18,456 nucleotides of DNA from Bacteroidia bacterium. GTDB taxonomy: Bacteria; Bacteroidota; Bacteroidia; Bacteroidales; CAJPTX01. Location: positions 1 through 18,456 of the forward strand of contig CAJPTV010000034.1 of assembly GCA_905373665.1 (NCBI GenBank), written 5' to 3'. Shown here piece after piece: positions 7,893 to 15,278 of this stretch. Position 1 is the first letter of the stretch, and each line of letters opens with the position of its first letter. A program made the position numbers and the translations under genes. Under the pieces are notes generated by a model. That model made no database searches. It was not told the DNA's origin and saw only the letters and a list, made by a program, of their open reading frames with translations.

Positions 7893-8950
7893 TGCGGTAT
7901 CTCCTCTTGGTGTTGTTTTAAGTAACGATTGATGCGGCGCACAAGCCCCGGTCCTTCGTAAATCATGCCCGTGTAGACCTCTATTAGCGACGCCCCTGCT
8001 TGCAGCATAGCTAAAGCATCTTCTGGCGAGAATACCCCCCCCACGCCAATAATAGGGACGCCCCTACCTGCTGCCCCACGAACGGTGCGCACTGCCCGTA
8101 GCGCTGCCGCGTGTAACGGTCGTCCACTTAAGCCCCCTCTTCCAATCGTTTCTATTCGTTCCTGCGGGGTATTTAGCCCGTTTCGCTGCGTAGTGGTATT
8201 ACTTACCACAAATCCATCAATCTCGCGTTCTAGGGCTATTCTTACGCTATATTGAAGCTCTTCTGTCGTGGCATCCGGACCGAGCTTGAGCAGTATCGGT
8301 TTTCGCACCGCTTCTTTTGCACGTGCTGCCACCAAAGCATCGATGATGGGCGCTAGCGTCTTCTCCCCCTGTAGGGCACACAAATCCTTTACATTGGGGC
8401 AACTGACGTTTACCACAAAGAAATCAACGTAAGGGTAGAGCGCTCGCAACCCTGCCTCGTAATCACGATAAGCTGCTTCGTTGGGCGTCGCCGAATTCTT
8501 ACCAATATTCCCCGCCACGGGGATCATGCGCCGCTTAGCTAACCCTTTTCGCTGCATAGCGCGCGCCGCATACGCTACGCCCTTGCTATTGAACCCCATT
8601 CGGTTGATAACCGCCTTATCCGCAGGGAGGCGAAACAGTCGCGGTTTCGGATTACCAGGCTGTGGCTCTGGGGTCACCGTACCCATTTCCATGAAGGCAA
8701 ACCCTAGCCCCGAAAGGCGGTCGCACAAGAGCGCATGTTTGTCAAACCCTGCCGCCATACCGACCCTACCGCGAAAGGTACACCCCAACAGCTCGGTAGG
8801 CATATCATCCTTGGCGGTATGAAATAGGCTACGCATTACCGCGCGGTTCGGTCGCCAATTTAACTCCCACGACAAGAGCCGCAGGGTAAACTCATGGATG
8901 CGTTCGGGGTCACAGCGGAAGAGGAGCGGGCGTATCAACTGCTTATACAT
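7886..8950 (-). CDS. pyrD: Dihydroorotate dehydrogenase, class 2 (quinone-linked)
   Basis: This enzyme oxidises dihydroorotate to orotate, the fourth step of de novo UMP synthesis, passing electrons through FMN to membrane quinone. The N-terminal helical extension (residues 1-50, MYKQLIRPLLFRCDPERIHEF), which makes the membrane/quinone tunnel, marks class 2, as does the 354-residue length. FMN and substrate motifs are VGMAAGFDKHA (63-73), INRMGFNSKG (115-124), GNIGKN (147-152), VVSNTTT and GVGGVFSPEDA. The active-site loop reads NVSCPNV (181-187): Cys184 occupies the position that is the catalytic Ser in E. coli PyrD (NISSPN), and Cys is the base normally seen in class 1 enzymes. The gene overlaps yedF by seven bases and the upstream glycosyltransferase by eight. 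Confidence 0.93.
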   Translation of the reverse strand: MYKQLIRPLLFRCDPERIHEFTLRLLSWELNWRPNRAVMRSLFHTAKDDMPTELLGCTFRGRVGMAAGFDKHALLCDRLSGLGFAFMEMGTVTPEPQPGNPKPRLFRLPADKAVINRMGFNSKGVAYAARAMQRKGLAKRRMIPVAGNIGKNSATPNEAAYRDYEAGLRALYPYVDFFVVNVSCPNVKDLCALQGEKTLAPIIDALVAARAKEAVRKPILLKLGPDATTEELQYSVRIALEREIDGFVVSNTTTQRNGLNTPQERIETIGRGGLSGRPLHAAALRAVRTVRGAAGRGVPIIGVGGVFSPEDALAMLQAGASLIEVYTGMIYEGPGLVRRINRYLKQHQEEIPQW

Positions 8951-9941
8951 TCCTGTCTAGCGTTTCAGCGATATTGTAACGGTTGGCACGATAGGGCGTT
9001 GCGCGCACAATGAGCTCACCGATGAACCCTGCCAAGAAGAGCTGCGCCCCCAGTAAGACCATCGCCAAGGCGATGTAAAAGAGCGGCTGTTCCACAATCT
9101 GCCGATAGGCTGTATGGTGTGTTAAGGCGAGTATTTTCTGTACTATCAGCGCGATGACGATCCCCCCGCCACCGAGGAAAGTCAACGTCCCCAAGATACC
9201 GAACAGGTGCATCGGACGCTTCCCAAATTTGGAGATAAAGGAGAGGGTAAGCAGGTCAAGCGCCCCGTTCACGAAGCGGGAGTAGCCGAACTTCGTCGTC
9301 CCATACTTACGTTCGTAGTGCGTGACGACCTTTTCGCCAATGCGCCGAAAACCAGCGTTGTAGGCTAGCGCGGGGATGTAGCGGTGCATATCCCCATATA
9401 GCTCCACGCTCTTTACCACGGGGAGGCGATAGGCTTTGATCCCACAGTTGAAGTCGTGCAGCTTTACCCCCGTCACGCGCCGCGCCGTGGCGTTAAAGAA
9501 CTTACTGGGGATGTTCTTCGAGAGCACGGGGTCATGCCGCTTCTTTTTCCACCCCGACACGAGGTCATAACCCTCGTCTACGATCATCTGCCAAAGCCCT
9601 GGTAACTCGTCGGGCGAGTCTTGCAGGTCGGCGTCCATCGTAAAGACTACCTGCCCGCGCGCGTGGAAAAAGCCCACGGAGAGCGCTGCCGACTTGCCAT
9701 AATTCCGTTGAAAGCTAAAAGCGCGCACGTGCAAATGTGCTGGCGTCTGTCGCCCGATGACTGCCCACGAGGCATCCTTACTCCCGTCGTCTATCAATAG
9801 CAACTCTGCTCGCCACCCCTCTGCTGCTACCACGCGGTCTATCCACGCGATAAGCTCGGGGAGTGACTCCGCTTCGTTGTAAAGCGGCACGATAATGGAT
9901 ACATCGGGCGTCTCTACGCCGTTCTGCGAGGGTGTCTCCAT
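8943..9941 (-). CDS. Family 2 glycosyltransferase, polyprenyl-phosphate type (GtrB/DPM1-like)
   Basis: This is predicted to transfer a sugar from a nucleotide donor to a polyprenyl-phosphate carrier at the inner membrane, for later use in envelope glycan or lipid modification. The GT-A domain covers residues 14-235, with SIIVPLYNEAESLPEL (15-30), LLIDDGSKDASW (48-59), the metal-binding MDADLQDSPDELP (102-114) and DFNCGIKAYR (163-172). Two C-terminal membrane helices follow at about 245-272 and 286-312, the GtrB/DPM1-like layout. It overlaps pyrD by eight bases and lies 98 bases after the DUF4199 gene; a DUF4199 gene beside a GT2 gene is, from memory, common in Bacteroidetes. The start is supported by AAAGGAGG upstream. 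The donor sugar is unknown. Confidence 0.88.
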   Translation of the reverse strand: METPSQNGVETPDVSIIVPLYNEAESLPELIAWIDRVVAAEGWRAELLLIDDGSKDASWAVIGRQTPAHLHVRAFSFQRNYGKSAALSVGFFHARGQVVFTMDADLQDSPDELPGLWQMIVDEGYDLVSGWKKKRHDPVLSKNIPSKFFNATARRVTGVKLHDFNCGIKAYRLPVVKSVELYGDMHRYIPALAYNAGFRRIGEKVVTHYERKYGTTKFGYSRFVNGALDLLTLSFISKFGKRPMHLFGILGTLTFLGGGGIVIALIVQKILALTHHTAYRQIVEQPLFYIALAMVLLGAQLFLAGFIGELIVRATPYRANRYNIAETLDRNV

Positions 9942-9952
9942 CCTTTAAGATT

Positions 9953-9958
9953 CCTCCT
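9953..9958 (-). promoter_or_regulatory. Strong Shine-Dalgarno of the glycosyltransferase gene
   Basis: On the minus strand AGGAGG, within AAAGGAGGAA, lies 11 bases before the ATG at 9941. It supports that start codon and is unusually strong for this phylum, so the downstream overlapping genes may depend on efficient initiation here. Confidence 0.5.
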
Positions 9959-9995
9959 TTTTTAGTGCAAAAGAGGTTATTGAGGGGAAGAATAA

Positions 9996-10035
9996 CGCTC
10001 GGCATACCGAGCGGCAAGGGCTCACGAGCGCCTTG
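9996..10035 (-). other. Two adjacent hairpins in the DUF4199-glycosyltransferase spacer
   Basis: CGCTCGG (9996-10002) pairs with CCGAGCG (10007-10013). Next to it CAAGG-GCTC (10015-10023) pairs with GAGC-G-CCTTG (10026-10035) with one bulged base. No U-run follows on the minus strand, so read-through into the glycosyltransferase gene is expected. A partial terminator or an mRNA processing/stability element is possible. Confidence 0.35.
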
Positions 10036-10039
10036 TGCT

Positions 10040-10582
10040 CTAACGAGGTTTCCGTTGTACGAAAGCGGAGGCTATGAGCGAAGCGATGAGCGTCTTCAAG
10101 AAAGTACCGCTTATGGAGGAGAAGAGCAAAAAGGTCTTGGTGTAAAAGAGCCGAACGAGCTTCATACTCTGCTCTATCATCTCCTCGTTCATCCCCATCT
10201 CTTGATAGAGGTCGATAACCTTCTGCTGCAACTCTTGTGGGTAAGAGGGGCGCAAGACATAGAGGGTGAGCACAAAGGGCACGGTCACGATGATGGTCGC
10301 AAACAGTCCCTGTAACGCGCCGAACTTAAACGCCTGAGCGTAACTCATTGGGGCATCTGGGAGGGTCTCTCGGTAGCTCTTTGCGCCGAGGTAAAGGATG
10401 AAGACTGCCAACCCGAACTCCGCGAGCGAGAAGAGCGTCCCTAAGCTTGTAACGACGGCGTCTAGATAAACTTGCAGGACGAGCGTAAGGCTTAGAAAGA
10501 GTCCGAGATGAAGACCCCACTTTCCAGCGAGGGGAGTGATGGGGGGGCGCTGCTGCGTCGTGTCTAATTGGTTATAGTCCAT
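10040..10582 (-). CDS. DUF4199 integral membrane protein
   Basis: The 180-residue protein from MDYNQLD has about four hydrophobic helices (roughly residues 20-40, 46-67, 85-108 and 150-173) and matches the Bacteroidota DUF4199 family in layout: WGLHLGLFLSLTL, LAVFILYLGAKSYRE, MSYAQAFKFGALQGLFATII, and a charged loop before the last helix. The function of the family is unknown. An in-frame upstream ATG would add 90 residues, but that stretch runs through the terminator and promoter of this gene and is low-complexity and basic, so the start at 10582 is preferred. An exact TAnnTTTG box lies 23 bases upstream. It is the first gene of the DUF4199 > GT2 > pyrD > yedF unit. Confidence 0.85.
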   Translation of the reverse strand: MDYNQLDTTQQRPPITPLAGKWGLHLGLFLSLTLVLQVYLDAVVTSLGTLFSLAEFGLAVFILYLGAKSYRETLPDAPMSYAQAFKFGALQGLFATIIVTVPFVLTLYVLRPSYPQELQQKVIDLYQEMGMNEEMIEQSMKLVRLFYTKTFLLFSSISGTFLKTLIASLIASAFVQRKPR

Positions 10583-10604
10583 TCCTATTACAGATTGCTT
10601 CCCG

Positions 10605-10612
10605 CAAAGGTA
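10605..10612 (-). promoter_or_regulatory. -7 box of the DUF4199-GT2-pyrD-yedF operon
   Basis: Read on the minus strand the sequence is TACCTTTG, an exact match to the Bacteroidota -7 consensus TAnnTTTG. It gives a leader of about 15-18 bases before the ATG at 10582. A clear -33 TTTG at normal spacing is not seen. Confidence 0.65.
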
Positions 10613-10665
10613 GCCAAAATCCGCTGTTGAATTTGCGCAACGAACCGCCGCCCACGTGTGGAGAC

Positions 10666-10696
10666 AAAAAAGCCACCCTTTGGCAACAAGGGTGGC
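10666..10696 (-). terminator. Rho-independent terminator after the acidic-protein gene
   Basis: On the minus strand GCCACCCTT (from 10696) pairs with AAGGGTGGC (to 10672) around a seven-base loop and is followed directly by six T. It lies 34 bases past the stop codon of the 109-residue acidic protein and separates it from the next operon. Confidence 0.9.
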
Positions 10697-10730
10697 ATAC
10701 TTCGTGATTATGGCGTAAGGGAGACGAACT

Positions 10731-11060
10731 CTAATCGTCGCCGTAGCTATCGTCGTCTTCCTTATCGTCGGCAAACTGATCTGCAGCCTCAAGAGGTTCG
10801 TTCTCTGCATCGTAGTTGTCGGTTTCCTCCTCCTCGAGGTCTCCAGCATCATCGACCTTCACATCAACCTTCACGAGATAGGAAACCTCCGGCGTCTCCA
10901 GTCGCACGACATAGATCTGCTCCCCATTGGGTTTGGTGAGTGGAAGCACAGCGTTGTAATATCCGAGGGGGTACGTCTGTGCAAACAGCTCACGAAGCTC
11001 TTCGGAGAGACGCTCGTAACTCGTTAAGATACGCTTCTTGTTTTCTTTTTCTGTTATCAT
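10731..11060 (-). CDS. Conserved hypothetical protein with acidic tail
   Basis: This 109-residue cytoplasmic protein has no signal peptide or membrane helix. Its first 70 residues look folded (ILTSYERLSEELRELFAQTYPLGY, LTKPNGEQIYVVRLETPEVSYLVKVDVKVDD). The last 35-40 are almost entirely Asp/Glu (EEEETDNYDAE, DDKEDDDSYGDD) and are probably disordered. Similar small proteins with this pattern are, to my recollection, conserved in Bacteroidales, sometimes with unreliable 'DNA primase' names; I assign no function. It is a single-gene unit with its own near-consensus -7 box upstream and a strong terminator downstream, and it is transcribed away from the PASTA gene. Confidence 0.75.
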   Translation of the reverse strand: MITEKENKKRILTSYERLSEELRELFAQTYPLGYYNAVLPLTKPNGEQIYVVRLETPEVSYLVKVDVKVDDAGDLEEEETDNYDAENEPLEAADQFADDKEDDDSYGDD

Positions 11061-11091
11061 GACCTTGCAAGCATCCAGCTTTTCTACGGTG

Positions 11092-11099
11092 CAAGTATA
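11092..11099 (-). promoter_or_regulatory. Probable -7 box of the acidic-protein gene
   Basis: On the minus strand the sequence reads TATACTTG, one mismatch from TAnnTTTG, and sits 31 bases before the ATG at 11060. TTTG occurs upstream but at short spacing. Confidence 0.4.
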
Positions 11100-11226
11100 C
11101 CATAAATTTCAAACCTTGAACACCTAACTGCACTAAACTCCTACAAAAATCTAGCCAGAAGCGCTGCCGCCGTCGCGCACTGCAAAGACGAAGGGGCGGG
11201 GCGTGCGTCCCCCTTTGTTGCTAATC

Positions 11227-11263
11227 TGCCCATATTTAGAGGTTGGGCAAATGTCTATCTTTG
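11227..11263 (+). promoter_or_regulatory. Promoter of the PASTA gene with upstream inverted repeat
   Basis: TATCTTTG at 11256-11263 is an exact -7 box and would start transcription near 11270, leaving about 17 bases before the ATG at 11287. Just upstream, TGCCCA (11227-11232) and TGGGCA (11244-11249) form an inverted repeat that could bind a regulator; that part is inference. The box also argues against starts at 11203 or 11251, which lie in or upstream of the promoter. Confidence 0.6.
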
Positions 11264-11286
11264 TGCACCAGAATTTTGTCTTGCTC

Positions 11287-12180
11287 ATGTCCAAATTTAC
11301 ACGCCTTCTACGCAGTATCTGGCGGATTCCCTACGTCCATCATCCGCTCATAGCGCTGCTCCTGCTCTTCGTCCTCGTCTTCGGAGCGTTCCTCTCCCTG
11401 AGCATTTTTACACGCCACGGCGATGAGTTCGCCGTCCCCAACCTCGTGGGCTTGCCCCTCAAAGAGGCATACGCGCTCGCCGAGACCTCACATCTCAACT
11501 TGGTGCTCTTAGACTCGTCTTACGTGGTGACCAAGCGTCCGGGCACGGTGCTACAACAACAACCCCTTTCGGGCGAAAAAGTCAAACGCGGACGGCACGT
11601 CTTTCTCTCTATCAACGCCTGCCAACCCATGGCTGTGAACGCTCCTGCGCTGGTCGGGGAAACGCTCCGACAGGCGCTCATCCTGCTCGAACAGGCGGGG
11701 CTGCAGTGTGGGCAACTCTCCTTCACCCCAGACATTGCGCTCAACAGTGTGTTGAAACAAACGTACGAGGGCGAAGAACTCCAAGCAGGGGAGCGAATCC
11801 CTAAAGGCGCGCTCGTAGATCTGTTGCTCGGACAGGGATTTGAAACCAACTTCACGACGCAACCCAATCTCATACAGATGACCCTCGCCGAGGCGCGCCG
11901 TGCCCTTGCCGCACGTTCGCTGAATATGGGGAAGGTGGTTTTTGACGAAACGGTCAAAGATATGGCTGATACCCTCGCGGCACGGGTCTATATGACCAAT
12001 CCGCCCTTCCTTGGCACACGTAATATGCCGTTGGGAACGCGCGTGGGGGTCTTCCTGACGCTCAACTCGTCACGAATTGCAGGACAAGCCATCCGCGATG
12101 ACCTCAATAATAACGCCGCTGACTCGTTAGTTAACGAAAACGAGGACGCGGAGTTGGATGAAGACTTCGTGGTCTTCTAG
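11287..12180 (+). CDS. Single-pass membrane protein with three PASTA domains
   Basis: The 297-residue product has a short basic N-terminus, one membrane helix (about residues 20-42, PLIALLLLFVLVFGAFLSLSIF) and three PASTA repeats outside the cytoplasm at about 46-110, 115-183 and 190-270. Each shows the pattern V/A-P-x-L-V/I-G-L followed by A-x-x-x-L and a P-x-G-x-x-V end (PNLVGLPLKEAYALAE, PALVGETLRQALILLEQAGL, PNLIQMTLAEARRALAA). The C-terminus is acidic. PASTA domains in Gram-positive kinases and PBPs bind peptidoglycan precursors, but here no kinase or transpeptidase domain is attached; these stand-alone proteins are common in Bacteroidota and their role is unproven. The start was chosen because upstream in-frame starts overlap the promoter. 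It is followed 15 bases later by the T9SS protein. Confidence 0.85.
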   Translation: MSKFTRLLRSIWRIPYVHHPLIALLLLFVLVFGAFLSLSIFTRHGDEFAVPNLVGLPLKEAYALAETSHLNLVLLDSSYVVTKRPGTVLQQQPLSGEKVKRGRHVFLSINACQPMAVNAPALVGETLRQALILLEQAGLQCGQLSFTPDIALNSVLKQTYEGEELQAGERIPKGALVDLLLGQGFETNFTTQPNLIQMTLAEARRALAARSLNMGKVVFDETVKDMADTLAARVYMTNPPFLGTRNMPLGTRVGVFLTLNSSRIAGQAIRDDLNNNAADSLVNENEDAELDEDFVVF

Positions 12181-12195
12181 TCTAGAGTAGATACC

Positions 12196-14079
12196 ATGCG
12201 CCCATCCCAATCGCTCCTGCTGATTTCGCTGCTTCTATTTCCTTTTTTTGCCCACAGTCAAGAAAAAACAGCGAAGGTAACACTGCCCTTCTTTGACGAT
12301 TTCTCTTATTCGCACACCACCCCCTTGCCCGCCTATTGGGAGCAAGGCAGCGATGCGACGATTACGCGGGCGCGGGCTATCGACGCGCCAACCCCCGGGG
12401 TGCTTACCCTCGATGCGGCACGCGCAGATGGGCTCTTGCATCGGAATGCTACGCCCGCCGTATTCCCTGCCGAAACGCTCGTTTCGCACCCCATAACTAT
12501 CGAAACGGGACAGGATTCACTCTACCTCTCCTTTCGCTTTCAACCCGGCGGATGGGTCGAAGCTCCCGCACGGGGCGACTCCCTGATGGTGGACTTTTTC
12601 GACCCCATAAAGCGCGAGTGGGTCAACGTCTGGGGGGCGCTCTTTTTTGCCCAACAGGGGCGCTTGGAACAGTTCTTCCGCCATACACCAAAGTGGGAAA
12701 CGCACCTCGTCCAAAAGCACGAACGGGCGCAACAGCACTTCTTTCTAGCACACATCCCCTTGCGAGAACGTCGTTTTGTACACGACGGCTTTCAGTTCCG
12801 TTTCCGCAACCTTGCCTCGCTCGTGCATGACAACACAGCCCCCGGGCGCACCGCCAACAGCAGCCAGTGGCATATCGATATGGTCTACCTTAATGCCCAA
12901 CGCGCCTATAACGACACGATCGTCCCCGACGTGGCGTGCACGCGTGGCGTAAAGACGCTTTTTGCGGAATATAGCGCCGTCCCTGCGGCAGCCTTTGACG
13001 AGTATCTCAAGCTGCGCGATGCCGAAGCCTCGGACTCGCTCGGGGTCTATTACGCAAACTTCGGGGTACGAACCTACAACGTACGCCGACTCTTTGAGAT
13101 CAAAGACCTGAAGGACAAGGTACGCCCACAGCAATATTCGGGCGGGAATCTCAATATCGCCCCACGCGCAAGCATCGCCTACCAACGGACCATCTCCTAT
13201 CCATGGGAAGAGCTCGCGACGGACGAGGCGATAGAGGTGAAGATTCGTGCCTTCCTACAAACCGATAATGCCGCTAAAAACGCACCTTTTAGGTGGAATG
13301 ATACCGTAGAGACCCTCCTGCGTTGTACCAACGAATATGCCTACGATCTGGGCGAACCAAGCAGTGGATATGGGGTCATTGGCGTCGGGGCAGATCGTGC
13401 TGCGGTGTCGATGCGTTTTCGTCCACTCAAACCTACGGCAATACAGGCGGTGCGGCTTTGGTTTCAGCCCATTGCTGACTTACGTTCGCGCAAGCGTTTT
13501 CGTCTCTCCTTTTGGGAAGACGTCGACGGCGTGCCAGGGAAAAAGGTCTACGAACAGATGGTGACGCCCCCCTATACCGAGGGCGAGGTCGGGCGTTTTT
13601 ATGAGGTGCAACTGACCACACCCATCACCTTTTCACGCCCCTACCACGTCGGCTGGGAGCAGACCTCGGCAGATATGTTGGGTATCGGCTATGATGCCTC
13701 TACGCCCTATAAAGCCACCATACATACGCGGACGACCGCGCAGTGGACCAAATCGAAGTTGAGCGGCGCGCTGCTGATTCGCTTGGTATGTGGCGGGACG
13801 GGGACAGACCCTGAGCTCCCTGCACCTACGGGGAGTTGTGGTATTCCTGTGCCGCACTCGGTGGTGTATCCCAACCCTGCGCAGGAGCGGGTAATGTTGC
13901 AGACCGAGGAAGAGGTGGCGGAGCTATCGCTTTACAACCTCCAAGGCATTCGTATACGTAGTGGCTGGGAGGCAAACCGCCCCGAGTCTGTGGAGGGCTT
14001 ACCCGCAGGGCTTTACCTTCTCCGTATTACCTACCGTACGGGGGTGCAGGATGTGAAGAAGCTCTTCGTGGCACGCTAA
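12196..14079 (+). CDS. T9SS type A sorting-domain protein, otherwise unrecognised
   Basis: The 627-residue product starts with a Sec signal peptide (residues 1-21, LLLISLLLFPFFAHSQ). It ends with a type IX secretion C-terminal domain at about 553-627: VVYPNPAQERVMLQ, ELSLYNLQGIRIRSG, LPAGLYLLRITYRTGVQDVKKLFVAR. That domain directs export across the outer membrane, usually followed by cleavage and anchoring to A-LPS. The 530-residue passenger is beta-rich, with jelly-roll-like segments early on (PFFDDFSYSHTTPLPAYWEQ, DSLYLSFRFQPGGW), and has no catalytic motif I recognise. The segment FDDFS..YW resembles the start of lectin- or MAM-like sandwich domains seen in other T9SS cargo, but that is weak. 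It lies 15 bases after the PASTA gene, so the two are probably one operon. Confidence 0.87.
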   Translation: MRPSQSLLLISLLLFPFFAHSQEKTAKVTLPFFDDFSYSHTTPLPAYWEQGSDATITRARAIDAPTPGVLTLDAARADGLLHRNATPAVFPAETLVSHPITIETGQDSLYLSFRFQPGGWVEAPARGDSLMVDFFDPIKREWVNVWGALFFAQQGRLEQFFRHTPKWETHLVQKHERAQQHFFLAHIPLRERRFVHDGFQFRFRNLASLVHDNTAPGRTANSSQWHIDMVYLNAQRAYNDTIVPDVACTRGVKTLFAEYSAVPAAAFDEYLKLRDAEASDSLGVYYANFGVRTYNVRRLFEIKDLKDKVRPQQYSGGNLNIAPRASIAYQRTISYPWEELATDEAIEVKIRAFLQTDNAAKNAPFRWNDTVETLLRCTNEYAYDLGEPSSGYGVIGVGADRAAVSMRFRPLKPTAIQAVRLWFQPIADLRSRKRFRLSFWEDVDGVPGKKVYEQMVTPPYTEGEVGRFYEVQLTTPITFSRPYHVGWEQTSADMLGIGYDASTPYKATIHTRTTAQWTKSKLSGALLIRLVCGGTGTDPELPAPTGSCGIPVPHSVVYPNPAQERVMLQTEEEVAELSLYNLQGIRIRSGWEANRPESVEGLPAGLYLLRITYRTGVQDVKKLFVAR

Positions 14080-14120
14080 TCTCTATACCCCCACGCAACA
14101 GGGGTAGAAATCAAGACGAA

Positions 14121-15155
14121 ATGGCTTCTTTACTCTCTCTATGCAGCGAAGGAGGATGCGCTGCGAAACTCCCCGTACAGGAACTCGAAGCCCTCTTACA
14201 GGGACTCTCGTGGAATACCACCCCTGAGGTGCTCGTGGGCTTAGAAACAGGAGATGATGCTGGGGTCTACTGCCTTAGTGCCTCTGAGGGGCTCATTCTC
14301 ACAACGGACTTCTTTCCCCCATTCTGCGACGACCCGGTGCTTTACGGCGAAGTCGCTGCGGTGAACGCACTGAGCGACGTCTATGCCATGGGCGGTACGC
14401 CGCTCGCAGCACTCAATCTGACGCTCTTTCCCACTGACGAGACACTACGCCCCCTCCTACGCCAAATCTTAGAAGGAGGCTCACACGTTGCACAGCGAGC
14501 AGGCATCCCCATCATCGGGGGGCATACCATCGCCAATGCTACGCCCGTTTACGGTTGGGCGGTACTGGGGCGCATAGACCCCGAACGGGTGATTCGCAAT
14601 ACGGGCTTACGTGCGGGACAAGAACTGATATTGACCAAACCCCTCGGCACGGGGGTTACCATGGCAGCCACACGCCTCGGGATGGTAAAAGCCGCGACCT
14701 ACCAAGCGGCAACAGCCTCTATGAGACTGCTCAATGCCGCCGCCGTCCCCATCATGCAGAAGTATCACATCCGCACCGCCACCGACATTACAGGCTTTTC
14801 GCTCCTAGGGCATAGCTATAAAATGGCACGGGCGAGCGAGGTCTCTATTACGCTCCATGCGAGTGCTTTGCCAATATTCCCCGGCGTCCCCGAGCTGTTA
14901 GACCTTGGGTGTATCCCTGGGGCTGCCTTTGCCAATCAACGAAGCGTGGGCGAATATTGTCGCCTTTCCGATGCGCTGCCCTACTGGCTTCGTTTGCTCG
15001 TCTATGATCCGCAGACCTCGGGCGGACTGCTCATGGCCGTAGACCCCGAAAATACCGCCGCACTCCTAGACGATTTACACGCTGCAGGTTACCCGGCAGC
15101 CGTCTGCGTGGGGAAGGTCACCCCACGGGGCGAAACAAACGTTTGGGTGGAATAA
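14121..15155 (+). CDS. selD: Selenide, water dikinase (selenophosphate synthetase)
   Basis: SelD makes selenophosphate from selenide and ATP, the selenium donor for selenocysteine, 2-selenouridine in tRNA, and some selenium-dependent molybdenum enzymes. The catalytic motif is GGCAAKL, with Cys13 and Lys16 matching Cys17 and Lys20 of E. coli SelD, so this is the cysteine rather than the selenocysteine form. Mg-ATP motifs are TGDDAGVY (about 48-55), TTDFFPPFCDDP (about 67-78), NALSDVYAMGGTPLAALNL, GGHTI and TDITGFSLLGH, followed by DPQTSGGLLMAV. The 344-residue length is normal. It starts 41 bases after the T9SS gene with no obvious promoter between them, so it may be the third gene of that unit, although a TACCCC/GGGGTA hairpin (14086-14106) lies in the gap. 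No selA, selB, selU or tRNA-Sec is in the window. Confidence 0.95.
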   Translation: MASLLSLCSEGGCAAKLPVQELEALLQGLSWNTTPEVLVGLETGDDAGVYCLSASEGLILTTDFFPPFCDDPVLYGEVAAVNALSDVYAMGGTPLAALNLTLFPTDETLRPLLRQILEGGSHVAQRAGIPIIGGHTIANATPVYGWAVLGRIDPERVIRNTGLRAGQELILTKPLGTGVTMAATRLGMVKAATYQAATASMRLLNAAAVPIMQKYHIRTATDITGFSLLGHSYKMARASEVSITLHASALPIFPGVPELLDLGCIPGAAFANQRSVGEYCRLSDALPYWLRLLVYDPQTSGGLLMAVDPENTAALLDDLHAAGYPAAVCVGKVTPRGETNVWVE

Positions 15156-15278
15156 TCCCCCACACGAGCTTGCCCCACCATAGCTTCTCCTTGCCCCCAC
15201 GAAAGGGTAAACTTTCCGACACGCTTTGACGTACAAGGGATGTACGGGAAGTACTCACTTTTTAATGCATAGAAACGA

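Noticed and set aside
10583..10852. N-terminal extension of the DUF4199 protein by 90 residues
   Set aside because: It covers the promoter, the terminator and the 3' end of the acidic-protein gene, and the DUF4199 family starts near MDYNQ.
11203..11286. N-terminal extension of the PASTA protein
   Set aside because: It runs across an inverted repeat and an exact -7 box; the ATG at 11287 fits the normal short basic segment before the membrane helix.
14121..15155. SelD as a selenoprotein
   Set aside because: The catalytic position is a TGC cysteine codon and there is no in-frame TGA.
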